DNA of 64,000 nt from Pseudophaeobacter arcticus DSM 23566 (GCF_000473205.1 NZ_KI421507.1:593934-657933); one strand, 5' to 3'; positions 19,496-28,947 are shown, numbered from the stretch's first letter. The notes: generated from the letters alone by a model not told the origin. A program made the numbers and translations.

Positions 19496-19987
19496 ATGGC
19501 GACACATATTTTTCTGAACGCGGCTCTCATTGGGGTTGGCGCAACTGCTTTCATGGATTTGATCGCACTTGCTCAGAAACACGTTCTGTCTCAACAGCCG
19601 CTCAACTATGCGATGGTCGGACGCTGGTTCGGCCATATGATCCGGGGGAAATTCGTACATCGTCCCATTTCGGCGAGCCGGCCAATTCCATTCGAACGGG
19701 TCACCGGTTGGAGTTCACATTATCTGATTGGCATTTTGTTCGCTCTCGCATTTCTTGCCCTTGTTGGTGACGGCTGGCTAAAAGCCCCCAGTTTGTTGCC
19801 AGCATTAGCGTTTGGTGCATTGACGGTTCTGGCGCCCTTTCTCGTAGTTCAACCGGGTATGGGGGCTGGGTTGTTTGCGCGGAACCTGCCCAACCCGAAC
19901 GTCGCGCGCCTCAAAAGCGGATTTGCACATCTCAGTTTCGGGATAGGTCTGTGGGCTGCGGCTTGTTGCGCATCCGCATTTTCCTGA
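19496..19987 (+). CDS. DUF2938 membrane protein
   Basis: The protein has 163 aa from ATG 19496, 9 nt after TGAGG; the frame is open from 19415 but earlier starts would lie inside the promoter. Four hydrophobic segments are visible (NAALIGVGATAFMDLIALAQ; YLIGILFALAFLALVGD; LLPALAFGALTVLAPFLVVQ; LSFGIGLWAAACCASAF). The conserved VVQPGMGAGLFARNLPNP fits DUF2938. The function is unknown; control by a MerR activator suggests a stress-responsive membrane protein. Confidence 0.8.
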   Translation: MATHIFLNAALIGVGATAFMDLIALAQKHVLSQQPLNYAMVGRWFGHMIRGKFVHRPISASRPIPFERVTGWSSHYLIGILFALAFLALVGDGWLKAPSLLPALAFGALTVLAPFLVVQPGMGAGLFARNLPNPNVARLKSGFAHLSFGIGLWAAACCASAFS

Positions 19988-20302
19988 CATCAAACGGAGA
20001 AAACAGCGCAGCTGGCCCCAGGACATGGAGAAAGCTGACGGCGCCTAAGTCCAAAAACCGCCACCCGTATTCCGATTTTGCGTGTAACTGCAGCAGATGG
20101 CGGCAATGAGCCCAAAATGCCGAATGCTGCGCGCGCCACGCGTTGGAGCAATGGTACGCAAAGCCGACATTTCCGTCAGAACGGTTGCTCAGAACCGTGT
20201 TCTTTCACCTGCCGACGCGGAGGGCTACAAGCTATGGGTTGGAAGGCAGATATTCGCTCGCATTCCGAGGGAAGCCAAATACCCTGTGGGAGGCCCAAAG
20301 AG
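19988..20302 (+). other. Intergenic region without a supported gene
   Basis: All six frames are open in places here, but none shows a domain, a good start or a plausible composition. The in-frame extension upstream of the GFA gene (to 20078) is Arg/Ser-rich and looks non-coding. The GFA ribosome site GGGAGG lies at 20288-20293. Confidence 0.4.
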
Positions 20303-20710
20303 GTGAAACAAAAAACAAAGGGCGCGTGCCTTTGCGGCGGCATCACATTCGAGATCGACGGCGTGTTCGAATATTTTTTCCTGTGCCATTGCTCGCGTTG
20401 CCGCAAGGATACCGGCTCGGCCCATGCGTCCAATATCTTTGCGCCCGGCGGCAAGGTCTCCTGGCTTTCGGGCCAGGCTCTGGTCCGCTCATTCCGGCTG
20501 CCGGGCACCCGGCACGGCAAGAGCTTCTGCGCGACCTGCGGCTCGGCGCTGCCGGACCTGCAGATGGATGGAACCCTGCTCGTTGTACCTGCAGGCTGTT
20601 TGGACACGCCGCCTGATATCCGGCCCCAAGCCCGTATCTCGTGGGAGAGTCGGGCCTGTTGGGATGACGGCCTTAGCGACCTTCCCAAGGTGGAGGGCCT
20701 TCCGGGATAG
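20303..20710 (+). CDS. GFA-family (S-hydroxymethylglutathione synthase-like) zinc protein
   Basis: The start is GTG 20303, about 10 nt after GGGAGG, giving 135 aa, the usual length. A far longer frame starts at 20078, but its first 75 residues do not belong to the family. The zinc motifs are complete: CLCGGITFEI, CHCSRCRKDTGS and SFCATCGSALP. Gfa binds glutathione and was proposed to speed formaldehyde capture; most family members are uncharacterised. It stands alone. Confidence 0.88.
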   Translation: MKQKTKGACLCGGITFEIDGVFEYFFLCHCSRCRKDTGSAHASNIFAPGGKVSWLSGQALVRSFRLPGTRHGKSFCATCGSALPDLQMDGTLLVVPAGCLDTPPDIRPQARISWESRACWDDGLSDLPKVEGLPG

Positions 20711-20866
20711 ATGCAATTGGACCTTAACAGCCGTCGTCGGGTAGCCATATTGCAGTCGGCAGGACGCGGCGATAGCCAAGGACCGGTCATTGGCGCAAAC
20801 GCTGTGAATTCACATTTTGCCCGCAGAGCTATCGCAGAACTATCTTTGGCTGCTACGCCCCAGCAC

Positions 20867-21355
20867 TCAAAGAACCTGTAACAGTTCATCATAAAGCGCC
20901 TGTCTTTCGTCCTCGGACAGGAAGGCGCCGATCTCTACCTCGCGGCCGCCTCCGCGCAGGGTGACGTAGTTGGGCACCGGACCACCCAAAGGGTGGAGCT
21001 CTACCGTTACCCAGAAGCGGTTGCACTGCCAGCTTTGCTGGGTGCCATTGGCATTGCGTCGCTCTAGCCGGGCCTCATGGGTATCAAGCGTCAGGACCTC
21101 GATCACCTGCGCATCGCGCCGGTTGCGGTCCAGTGCATATTTCAGGCCAAACAGCGCCAGCAGCAAAAACGGCAGCAGCCCCCAGAACACAACGGATCCG
21201 GCAAAGGCCAGCAGTGGCAGGGCGATCAGCAGGGCTGTCACCCCAATGAAACGCGCGTAGCCCTGCGGCGGCAGCGATTGATGCGGCCACAGATGCATTT
21301 CGCAGGGAGACATGGGGTCTGATGCGGAGGGTGGGGTGATCCAGGAATAGGGCAT
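20867..21355 (-). CDS. DUF2244 membrane protein next to ctaD
   Basis: The protein has 162 aa. Two adjacent membrane helices (about residues 35-70) are followed by a cytoplasmic domain with VIEVLTLDTHEARLERR and FWVTVELHP, matching DUF2244. This family recurs beside cytochrome oxidase genes in alphaproteobacteria, so a role in oxidase assembly is plausible but unproven. It lies downstream of ctaD in the same direction, with a terminator between them. Confidence 0.85.
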   Translation of the reverse strand: MPYSWITPPSASDPMSPCEMHLWPHQSLPPQGYARFIGVTALLIALPLLAFAGSVVFWGLLPFLLLALFGLKYALDRNRRDAQVIEVLTLDTHEARLERRNANGTQQSWQCNRFWVTVELHPLGGPVPNYVTLRGGGREVEIGAFLSEDERQALYDELLQVL

Positions 21356-21458
21356 GGGTGGTCTTTGGCACTGGGCGGCGGTGGGGGAGTTTTGCGTATT
21401 TAGATATGTTGGAGACAGCTTTTCAAGCGGTCAAATCGGCAGGCGTTTCCGGAAATGA

Positions 21459-21492
21459 AAAAGGCCCCGAAGCTGCTGCTGCGGGGCCTTTT
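21459..21492 (-). terminator. Strong intrinsic terminator of ctaD
   Basis: Perfect 11-bp arms AAAAGGCCCCG / CGGGGCCTTTT surround a 12-nt loop. On the minus strand the hairpin ends in a T run. It starts 20 nt after the ctaD stop. Confidence 0.9.
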
Positions 21493-21511
21493 GTTTAGCG
21501 AACACCAAACC

Positions 21512-23185
21512 TTAGTGAGAGTGGGATTTGTCCCAGTCTTCCTGCTTTGGCAGGATCTCGAAGGTATGCTCTGGTGGGGGGCAGGGCAGGGTCCATTCGA
21601 GAGTGTCGGCGTATTCATTCCAATAGTTGTTCTGGGTGATGCGTGCGCCGCGCAGCAGCGAATAGATCACCACACCAAAGAACAGAATGAAGGATGCAAA
21701 GGACAGGAAGGCGCCATAGGACGAGATCTTGTTCCAGTAGGCAAAGCCTTCAGGATAGTCGATGTAACGACGGGGCATGCCCTGACGACCCAGGAAGTGC
21801 TGGGGGAAGAAGGTCAGGTTGGCACCGATGAAGAACATCCAGAAGTGAATCTGCGCGCCCAGCTCGTTGTACTGACGCCCGGTTATCTTACCAAAGTAGA
21901 AGTAGACACCCGAGAAGATCGCAAAAACGGCGCCCAGGCTCATCACGTAGTGGAAGTGAGCAACCACATAATAGGTGTCGTGATAGGCGCGGTCGATGGA
22001 GGCCTGCGACAGAACCACCCCTGTGACACCACCAACGGTGAACAGGAAGAGAAAGCCAAAGGCAAACATCATTGGCGCTTTGAACTCGATGGAGCCGCCC
22101 CACATGGTGGCGATCCAGGAGAACACCTTAACGCCCGTGGGCACCGCGATAACCATGGTGGCCAGCATGAAATAGGCCTGTTGGTTCAGCGACATGCCAA
22201 CGGTGTACATGTGGTGCGCCCAAACAACGAAGCCCAGAACACCAATGGCGATGATCGCCCAGACCATGGGCAGATAGCCAAAGACCGGCTTGCGCGAGAA
22301 GGTGGCAATCACATGGGAGATGATACCAAAGCCCGGCAGGATCACGATGTAGACTTCGGGATGCCCAAAGAACCACAGGATGTGCTGATACAGGATTGGA
22401 TCGCCGCCACCGGCAGGATCAAAGAAGGTGAAGCCAAAGTTGCGGTCCATCAAGAGCATGGTGATGGCGCCGGCAAGAACCGGCAGCGACAGCAGGATCA
22501 GCCAGGAGGTGACAAAGATCGACCAGCTGAACAGCGGCACCTTGAACAGGGTCATGCCGGGGGCACGCATGTTCAGGAAGGTGGTGATCATGTTGATCGC
22601 GCCCAGGATCGAAGAGGCCCCAGAGACGTGCACAGCAAAGATCGCCAGATCCATCGAATAGCCGCCTTCATTGACCGACAGTGGCGGGTACAGAACCCAG
22701 CCCACACCGGAGCCCAGCTGACCATTGCCGCCGGGCGACAGAACCGAAGCAACCGCCAGCGAAGTACCGGCGACATAAAGCCAGAAGCTGAGGTTGTTCA
22801 TCCGCGGGAAGGCCATATCCGGCGCGCCGATCTGCAGTGGCATGAAGTAGTTGCCAAAACCGCCGAACAGCGCCGGAATCACCACAAAGAACATCATCAA
22901 GATGCCGTGGGCAGTGATCAACACATTCCAGAGATGACCGTTCGGAGTACATTCGCTGGAGGCATCCGCAAAGAAGCGGGCACCTTCTGCACACATGTAC
23001 TGAACGCCGGGATCCATCAGTTCCAGCCGCATATAAACGGTGAACCCGACAGAGATGAAACCTACAAGCGCCGAAACGATGAGGTAGAGAATGCCGATAT
23101 CCTTATGGTTCGTGCTCATGAACCAGCGGGTAAAAAATCCGCGCTCGTCTTCGTGGCCGTGACCATGAATGGCTGCGTCCGCCAT
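21512..23185 (-). CDS. ctaD: aa3-type cytochrome c oxidase subunit I
   Basis: The start is complement ATG 23185, preceded by GGAGGCACCTA; the frame runs to 23248 without better support. It has 557 aa and about twelve transmembrane helices. It is the catalytic subunit reducing O2 at the heme a3-CuB centre and pumping protons. Visible: [13 protein letters not shown], the low-spin heme His in [11 protein letters not shown], the Tyr-linked CuB motif [23 protein letters not shown] (CuB His pair) and [13 protein letters not shown] (heme ligands). A perfect FNR-type box lies 107 bp upstream. The other subunit genes are not in this window. Confidence 0.97.
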   Translation of the reverse strand: MADAAIHGHGHEDERGFFTRWFMSTNHKDIGILYLIVSALVGFISVGFTVYMRLELMDPGVQYMCAEGARFFADASSECTPNGHLWNVLITAHGILMMFFVVIPALFGGFGNYFMPLQIGAPDMAFPRMNNLSFWLYVAGTSLAVASVLSPGGNGQLGSGVGWVLYPPLSVNEGGYSMDLAIFAVHVSGASSILGAINMITTFLNMRAPGMTLFKVPLFSWSIFVTSWLILLSLPVLAGAITMLLMDRNFGFTFFDPAGGGDPILYQHILWFFGHPEVYIVILPGFGIISHVIATFSRKPVFGYLPMVWAIIAIGVLGFVVWAHHMYTVGMSLNQQAYFMLATMVIAVPTGVKVFSWIATMWGGSIEFKAPMMFAFGFLFLFTVGGVTGVVLSQASIDRAYHDTYYVVAHFHYVMSLGAVFAIFSGVYFYFGKITGRQYNELGAQIHFWMFFIGANLTFFPQHFLGRQGMPRRYIDYPEGFAYWNKISSYGAFLSFASFILFFGVVIYSLLRGARITQNNYWNEYADTLEWTLPCPPPEHTFEILPKQEDWDKSHSH

Positions 23186-23291
23186 TAGGTGCCTCCTGTT
23201 GCATAACTTCTTGGCCCCAGGAAACACTCCGGGTGGCCGTAGACTCATATGCGGTTTTAGTGCGCCGTGTGGTGGCCTTCAATGGCGGAGT

Positions 23292-23305
23292 TTGATCTGG
23301 ATCAA
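23292..23305. promoter_or_regulatory. FNR/FnrL-type binding site
   Basis: TTGATCTGGATCAA is a perfect match to the FNR consensus TTGAT-N4-ATCAA. It sits 107 bp upstream of the ctaD start and about 234 bp upstream of the HIT gene. In Rhodobacterales FnrL commonly represses the aa3 oxidase when oxygen is low, so ctaD is the likelier target. Confidence 0.8.
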
Positions 23306-23538
23306 GATTAATTGTCGCGGGCACTTGTTTTTTCCGCAGTTTTTCCCAGCTTCAACAGGTTTTGCGCGGATCCGGCGGGTCTTTTCTTGGGGTTTTGCTG
23401 CCTCAGGTGGGCGAGGGGTCGTTTGGCCTGCCAAAGTTCAATGGCTTGACCGTGGGGGGCATGCACCGCAAAACCCCAGTGAAGACCTGTGCAGAACAGT
23501 GCGAAACAGAACAGTGCAACCCGAAGGAGGCCAGCTCA

Positions 23539-23964
23539 ATGACTGCCTATGATCCCGAAAACATCTTTGCCAAAATCCTGCGCGGAGAAATCCCGTCGGC
23601 GCGCGTTTACGAGGATGAGCACACCCTGGCATTTATGGATATTATGCCCCGCGCTGATGGCCATCTGTTGGTGATCCCCAAAACCCCCTGCCGCAATGTC
23701 CTGGACGCCAGCCCGGAACAACTGGCTGCGGTAATGCAAACGGTGCAGAAACTGGGCAAAGCCGTGCTCAAGGCCTTTTCGGCGGATGGGGTCACCCTGC
23801 AGCAGTTTAATGAGGCGGCCGGCGGGCAAGAGGTCTTTCATCTGCATTTTCACATTCTGCCGCGCCACGAGGGAGACAAACTGCGCCCCCCTGGAATTAT
23901 GGCCGAGCGTGACGTCATCGAAGCCCATGCTGCCCAAATCCGGGAAGCGGTCGCGACCCTGTAG
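23539..23964 (+). CDS. HIT-family nucleotide hydrolase
   Basis: The protein has 141 aa from ATG 23539, 8 nt after AAGGAGG; the open frame to 23362 lacks family sequence. It is a histidine-triad protein with the catalytic VFHLHFHILPRH (His 101, 103, 105) and the N-terminal IFAKILRGEIPS and HLLVIPKTPCRN. Relatives cleave AMP-linked phosphoramidates or adenylated compounds, probably for nucleotide repair. A terminator follows at 24119. Confidence 0.93.
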   Translation: MTAYDPENIFAKILRGEIPSARVYEDEHTLAFMDIMPRADGHLLVIPKTPCRNVLDASPEQLAAVMQTVQKLGKAVLKAFSADGVTLQQFNEAAGGQEVFHLHFHILPRHEGDKLRPPGIMAERDVIEAHAAQIREAVATL

Positions 23965-24118
23965 GCTTGGACCAATTGGCCTGGTGGGCTGGGTCTCCCG
24001 ATCTGCGCCCCCTCCAACCTGCCCCAACGCCCCGGCACTGTTGGCGCGGTTCTGAAAGCCTGACCCTGAAGGCAAGGGCCAGAACGACAGGGTGTTGGCG
24101 GTGGGGATCGGGTGGGTT

Positions 24119-24143
24119 TTCGGTGGTATCACCGAATTTTTTT
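24119..24143 (+). terminator. Intrinsic terminator downstream of the HIT gene
   Basis: A 7-bp stem TTCGGTG / CACCGAA with loop GTAT is followed by seven T residues. It ends transcription from the HIT gene about 155 bp after its stop. Confidence 0.85.
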
Positions 24144-24467
24144 AAGGTCTCTGCTTTGCAATTATATCGAGATTTCTTGCAGCGCAGAGTTGATTATATA
24201 TTTTTGCTGCGTAGTATTTCTCAAATTGAAACTACAGTTTCTTGAAATTTGGGCCAGTGAGGGCTGGCATCGAATTACAGGTGGGTGTGGTGCTTTTGAG
24301 GCCGCTGACCGGATGCGGTGCGGATCTGTGGTTCGGATAGATTTACCTCGTTTCAGGGCGGCGCGCCGCGTGCGAACGTCAATGGGGTGAAGCGCATGGC
24401 AGTATTTTGCAGCTGCTGAAGATCTCGGGGTAGCACCTGATTGGTGTGTTTGTATTGGGTGAGGTGT
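24144..24467 (+). other. AT-rich intergenic leader
   Basis: This stretch between the HIT terminator and the next gene is clearly more AT-rich than its surroundings, especially 24150-24250 (TTATATCGAG, GATTATATATTTTT). No gene is supported. It probably holds the promoter of the LuxR/hydrolase fusion and may be a recently acquired segment. Confidence 0.4.
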
Positions 24468-26228
24468 GTGACCGATTTTCAGCCAAATTTTCTACCCTCC
24501 AGAGAACAAATTGTTGCGGCTATTTATGAAACTGTCTTGCGGTCTCAGCTTTTCGACAGGTTCAGTGCCGCGCAACAATCTGACTCCTTTGCGGTTGAAA
24601 AACCTATGTCAGGTGGGCCCAATCCGGTTTTTGAAGCGCCGGAACTGCAGGCTCATTTTGCCCGCGCTTTGGAAATTCTTGAACAGCAATGGGTTCAGAT
24701 GAGTCGACCAAACCCGGTGAAGGTCTGGAAGAACCCTGCGGTCCCCGGCTGGGAGGATAATACAGTCAGAGAAGATGATATCTGGATCCTGGTGACCCTC
24801 GAGGGAGAGCTGTTGCAAACGCCGGAGCCGCAGGCCAGAGAACCGGATCTGCGCGAGAGCGCAAAACAGGAGTTACTGTGCTGGGTGACGCGCGCCCAGC
24901 ATGTCGACGGAACCTGGCAGGGGTTTGTAGACCGGATTGGATCGCAGGATTTTTCCTGGCAGGACATTTTGGTTCTTGAAACACCGGTGAGAAACAAGAC
25001 GCTCCTGTGTCGCCCGGTTTGGGTTGGCGCAGAAGGCGCAGAAGGTGGGGCAGGCGGGGGGCCTGTGGCGATATCGGTTGAGCTGGTGGATGTGTGTTGG
25101 CCCGGCAGTGCCAATAGCTTTATCGCCGAGACTTTTGGGCTCAACGCGCGCGAGGTCCATAACCTGCGGAGCTTGGCGCTTGGCCAGGAACAGGATCTGG
25201 CGCAGGTGGAGGATCGGGCAAGGATTGCTGCCAAGGCAGGCGCGCCTGGTCCTGCGGACCTTGTGCGTCTTGTTGGATTTTTATTGCAAGAACATGCGAG
25301 CGATATGGCAATTGCGCGTGGCGAACGCCTGCCGGAAAGTCTGGAATTCCGCGACAGCCTTGGGCGTGTAACCCAGTGTTTCAGGCTGGGGGCCGAGACC
25401 GGCCAGCCGGTGATATTTGTGCATGGCATGCTGGATGGGATCGCCGGGGTGCAGCAAATGCAGCCGCTGCTGCGAACCGGGGGCTTTCGGGTCTATGCCC
25501 CTCTGCGCGGGGGCTATGGGGGCTCACACCCGCCACCAGAGAAGCACCAGCAGCTAGACGCCTTTGTGGCGCAGATTGAGGCGCTTATTGATCAGGAAAA
25601 CCTGCGTCGCCCGCTACTTTTGGGGCATCGCAGTGGCGTCATCTTTGCCCGGGCTGCGGCGCTGCGGTTGCGGGGCCGGGTGGGTGGTCTTTTGGGGGTT
25701 GCTCCGGCCCCCCCGCTCCCCCAGGCCCGCGACTACCGCCGCAATCACCGCGCCTTGGCGCTCTGTGCCCGGTTTGTGCCGCCCCTTGTGCCGCTGGTTC
25801 TCAAGGGGTGGAGCAGATCTGTTCAGCAACAGGGAGCTTCAGTTCTGGTGCGCAACCAGGCGCGAGCGGGCAGCAAGGGCTGGGAACAGATCCGGGGGAA
25901 GAAGCTTGAATCGCTGCTCTCGTTGAGCCTGTCTATGATCATGGAGCAGGGCGGGGCGGGGCTTCTGGCCGACCTGAAGCTGGTGCCAGATGACTGGCGT
26001 GATCAAATGATCGGTCATGCCGAGCAGACGGTTTATCTGTGTGGTGCAGAGGAGGCCCTGGTGCGGCAAAATGGCCTATACCCGCAGGTGCTGGGTGCCG
26101 AGAAGATCCAGCTCCGCGTCTGTTCCGGTGCGGGGGATGTCCTGCTTTATGTCTGCCCAGAGCTGGTACTTGCGGCGCTTGAAGATTTGTCTTCGGTTCC
26201 AAACCCAGAGTTCAGCCAGGTTGGTTGA
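24468..26228 (+). CDS. LuxR-like HTH fused to a pseudo-alpha/beta-hydrolase
   Basis: The protein has about 586 aa from GTG 24468 (GAGG just upstream; TTG 24441 is an alternative). Residues 1-210 are an unassigned, possibly PAS-like sensor region. Residues about 217-275 (FIAETFGLNAREVHNLRSLALG and onward) resemble a degraded LuxR HTH. The rest is an alpha/beta hydrolase: VIFVHGMLDGIAG is the oxyanion segment. The nucleophile elbow reads GHRSG, with Arg 388 in place of Ser. The usual catalytic His in GxGH is Asp 557 (SGAGDVLLY). Hydrolysis is therefore unlikely, and a ligand-binding regulator is more plausible. A missed family variant remains possible. Confidence 0.7.
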   Translation: MTDFQPNFLPSREQIVAAIYETVLRSQLFDRFSAAQQSDSFAVEKPMSGGPNPVFEAPELQAHFARALEILEQQWVQMSRPNPVKVWKNPAVPGWEDNTVREDDIWILVTLEGELLQTPEPQAREPDLRESAKQELLCWVTRAQHVDGTWQGFVDRIGSQDFSWQDILVLETPVRNKTLLCRPVWVGAEGAEGGAGGGPVAISVELVDVCWPGSANSFIAETFGLNAREVHNLRSLALGQEQDLAQVEDRARIAAKAGAPGPADLVRLVGFLLQEHASDMAIARGERLPESLEFRDSLGRVTQCFRLGAETGQPVIFVHGMLDGIAGVQQMQPLLRTGGFRVYAPLRGGYGGSHPPPEKHQQLDAFVAQIEALIDQENLRRPLLLGHRSGVIFARAAALRLRGRVGGLLGVAPAPPLPQARDYRRNHRALALCARFVPPLVPLVLKGWSRSVQQQGASVLVRNQARAGSKGWEQIRGKKLESLLSLSLSMIMEQGGAGLLADLKLVPDDWRDQMIGHAEQTVYLCGAEEALVRQNGLYPQVLGAEKIQLRVCSGAGDVLLYVCPELVLAALEDLSSVPNPEFSQVG

Positions 26229-26342
26229 CGGCCTCCGTGCCGAATTTGCTACAGGCTAAGTGCCTAACCCTGCCGGATAGCGGAGCGCGGGGGGGGGCGT
26301 CTGCTTGTGCTTGCATTGGCAGGGCGACAATGGGCCTGCGGG

Positions 26343-27002
26343 TCACTCGATCTCTGCGGCGAAGATCTCGTAAAAGCTGCGTTTAAGGGCGACATCTACG
26401 TCAGAGAGGGTGACGGGAAGGCCGAGATCTACCAGGCTGGTCACCCCATGTTCCAGAATGCCACAGGGCACAATACCGCCAAAATGGTCCAGGTCGGGTT
26501 CAACATTGACCGAAATGCCATGGAAGCTCACCCATTTTCGCAGTCTGATGCCGATGGCGGCGATTTTGTCTTCGCTGAGGCCACCATCCGCGCGCCGCGG
26601 TTTGTCTGGCCGTTCCACCCAAACGCCAACACGTCCCGGCCGGATATGGCCGGTGAGGTTGAATTCGGCCAGGGCCAAAATCACCCAGGCCTCCAGCTCT
26701 TGCACAAAGCGGCGCACGTCATGGCCGCGTTTGGCCACGTTCAGCATGACATAAACTACACGCTGGCCAGGACCATGATAGGTATATTGGCCACCCCGCT
26801 TTGACGGGTAGACCGGAAAGCGATCCGGGTCGGTCAGATCTTCGATCTTGGCAGAGGTGCCCGCCGTATAAAGCGGTGGATGTTCCAACAGCCAGATACA
26901 TTCCTCCGCTTCGCCTGCGGCAATAGCGGCGGCGCGGTTTTCCATAAAGGAAACAGCGCTGTCATAGTCGACCAGATTGTCAGACGTGACCCATTCTACC
27001 AT
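26343..27002 (-). CDS. lipB: Octanoyl-[acyl carrier protein]:protein octanoyltransferase
   Basis: LipB moves octanoate from ACP to lipoyl domains, the first step of lipoate synthesis. The protein has 219 aa from complement ATG 27002. Visible motifs: [26 protein letters not shown] (substrate pocket), [18 protein letters not shown] with the catalytic Lys, and [13 protein letters not shown] with the catalytic Cys. It is divergent from the caspase-like gene. Confidence 0.96.
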   Translation of the reverse strand: MVEWVTSDNLVDYDSAVSFMENRAAAIAAGEAEECIWLLEHPPLYTAGTSAKIEDLTDPDRFPVYPSKRGGQYTYHGPGQRVVYVMLNVAKRGHDVRRFVQELEAWVILALAEFNLTGHIRPGRVGVWVERPDKPRRADGGLSEDKIAAIGIRLRKWVSFHGISVNVEPDLDHFGGIVPCGILEHGVTSLVDLGLPVTLSDVDVALKRSFYEIFAAEIE

Positions 27003-27128
27003 CAAAGATCTCGCCGATTGGATAAGGCAATGAGCCTTAGAAGTGTTTTTTTGTCGAAATGACTCGTGCCTAGGGCACTAGCTGGGATATGACTATCTCA
27101 TACTGCTTGTTTTATAAAGGGGAGTGAC

Positions 27129-28916
27129 ATGTTTTCAAGGTCACTAAAGTCTGCTTTGATTGCAGCGATGTTCACAACGTCATCTGTTGGGCCAGTATTT
27201 GCAGACAATTTGGGTGCGGCACTTCTTGGCGGCCTGATTGGGGGCGCAATTGTCAGCGGTGCCAATCGTAACAATCGCACCAACCGCACGACCACAACGC
27301 GCCGTACAGGCAATTCTGCCGCCCGGACGCAGAACCGCGAAACCCAGACTTCGCTGAATTATTTCGGTTTTCCCGCTGGTTCCCCTGATGGCGTGATGGG
27401 GCGCAAATCGCGCGCAGCGATCAGCCAGTATCAGGCCTATCTGGGCTATCCGTCGACAGGCCAATTGACAGAATATGAGCGCGGCTTTTTGAACTCGGCG
27501 CGTCAGCGGGCCCTGGCCAGCGGGTTTCAGGCGACGCAGCAGGCGAGCGCACATCCCGATGGTTCCAAGATCCTGCTGAAGATCTACCTGAATGAACAGT
27601 TGCAACAACAGCAGGTGCCGCAGCAGGCGGTTCCCGTCCAGCAGCTGAACGGCATGCCGGCCACCACGATGGTTGGGGTTCCGCAGCAATATGGCCAGCA
27701 GATCCCACCGCAGGGAACCTACGCCGGTCAGGCTCCGGTGACGATGCAAACATATGGCGTGCAGCCACAGGTGAATGGACAGCAGATATTCAGGCAGGGT
27801 CAGCCGGTGCAGGGTCAGCCTGTGCAGGGTCAGGCGATGCAGGGCTATGGCGGTCAGGTCAATCAGGGGCAGGTCTACCAGGGCCAGGTTCTACAGGGCC
27901 AAACCTATCAGGGGCAGCAGGTCTTCCAAGGGCAGGTTTATCAGGGGCAGCCAATTCCGGGCCAAACCGTGCAGGGTCAGCCAATTCCGGGCCAAACCGT
28001 GCAGGGCCAGCCTGTGCAGGGCCAAAACGTGCAGGGGCAGCCGTTCCAGGGGCAGGTTTACCAAGGGCAGCAGCCACAGCAACCCGCAGGCGTGGCTGTT
28101 GCCGCCCTCAGCTCGCCAGCGGCGGCGGTGACTGCAGCTGTGGCCCAGTCAGAGCCACACCAACAGGTCTATGCCGCCCCCCAAACGCAGCGCCGTGCTC
28201 TGGTGATCGGTGTGGACGGATATGAGAACCTGGAATCTTTGCAAAAAGCCCGGAACGACGCTTCGGCGGTCAGCAGCGCGCTGGTCGACCTCGGGTTTGA
28301 TGTGCTGACGCTCTATGATGCCAGCCGTCGTGAGATCAACAGCGCCGTGTCAACCCTGGCTGGCCAGATTGAACCGGGCGATGAGGTTTTGTTCTATTTT
28401 GCCGGACATGGCATCGAGGTGGACGGGCGAAACTATCTGCTGCCGTCAGACGTGCCGGTGGTGAACTACGGCGATGAGAGCTTCCTCACCGGAGAGAGCA
28501 TCCCTGCAGGCCGCATTCTGGAGACCTTCCAGCGCAGGGGCGCGCGAACAACCGTGATGGTTCTTGATGCCTGCCGCAATAACCCGTTCTCGCAGGATGG
28601 CAAAAGATCAGTCGGCGGTGCCCGTGGATTGGTACGTATGGAGCCACCAGAAGGCGCTTTCATCCTCTATTCCGCCGGGGCTGGTCAAACAGCTTTGGAT
28701 CGGTTGTCAGATGACGACAATAACCCAAATTCGGTCTTCACCCGCGCCCTGCTGCCGCGTCTGCAGGAAAAGGGAATGTCGCTGCATGATCTCGCAAAGC
28801 AGGTTCGCCGTGATGTCCAGCACTTGGCAGCCACAGTGAACCATGAACAATTCCCAGCCTATTACGACCAGATGTCTGGCGAAATGTTCTTGTCGTCACA
28901 GGTGGCCGATCAATAG
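27129..28916 (+). CDS. Secreted caspase-like (C14/orthocaspase) protein with Gln-Gly repeats
   Basis: The protein has 595 aa with a GGGGAG site just upstream. Parts in order: a signal peptide (to about FADN, residue 27); a Gly-rich hydrophobic stretch; a peptidoglycan-binding-like repeat (FGFPAGSPDGVMGRKSRAAI, about 80-100); a Gln-rich linker with QGQ-type repeats (about 220-318); and a caspase domain from about 355. The domain has RRALVIGVDGYENL, the catalytic His 427 in FYFAGHG, and Cys 482 in VLDACRNNPF. Both dyad residues are present, so it may be an active Arg/Lys-type protease. Export suggests a role in the envelope rather than in cytoplasmic death. Confidence 0.87.
   Translation: MFSRSLKSALIAAMFTTSSVGPVFADNLGAALLGGLIGGAIVSGANRNNRTNRTTTTRRTGNSAARTQNRETQTSLNYFGFPAGSPDGVMGRKSRAAISQYQAYLGYPSTGQLTEYERGFLNSARQRALASGFQATQQASAHPDGSKILLKIYLNEQLQQQQVPQQAVPVQQLNGMPATTMVGVPQQYGQQIPPQGTYAGQAPVTMQTYGVQPQVNGQQIFRQGQPVQGQPVQGQAMQGYGGQVNQGQVYQGQVLQGQTYQGQQVFQGQVYQGQPIPGQTVQGQPIPGQTVQGQPVQGQNVQGQPFQGQVYQGQQPQQPAGVAVAALSSPAAAVTAAVAQSEPHQQVYAAPQTQRRALVIGVDGYENLESLQKARNDASAVSSALVDLGFDVLTLYDASRREINSAVSTLAGQIEPGDEVLFYFAGHGIEVDGRNYLLPSDVPVVNYGDESFLTGESIPAGRILETFQRRGARTTVMVLDACRNNPFSQDGKRSVGGARGLVRMEPPEGAFILYSAGAGQTALDRLSDDDNNPNSVFTRALLPRLQEKGMSLHDLAKQVRRDVQHLAATVNHEQFPAYYDQMSGEMFLSSQVADQ
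27791..28080 (+). repeat. Coding tandem repeats for QGQ-x-x-QGQ units
   Basis: About 290 bp of degenerate repeats encode units such as QGQPVQGQ, QGQVYQGQ and IPGQTVQGQP inside the caspase-like gene. The longest near-identical repeat is a unit around CCAATTCCGGGCCAAACCGTGCAGGG, present twice in tandem (about 27950-28010; only described in part). Such DNA can change length by slippage in steps that keep the frame. Confidence 0.85.
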
Positions 28917-28947
28917 CGATATTCTCCTGACTGGGGATCCTGTCAGC

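Noticed and set aside
20711-20866. Possible short gene or repeat element between the GFA and DUF2244 genes
   Set aside because: Some peptide phrases on the minus strand looked familiar as recurrent intergenic sequence, but I could not support a gene or a named element.
21455-23188. 577-codon plus-strand open frame opposite ctaD
   Set aside because: It is the antisense shadow of ctaD, with His/Gln/Asp-rich low-quality sequence and no domain.
27791-28080. Repeat cluster that might be a CRISPR array
   Set aside because: Repeats are short, in frame, degenerate and inside a coding region; no spacers are seen.
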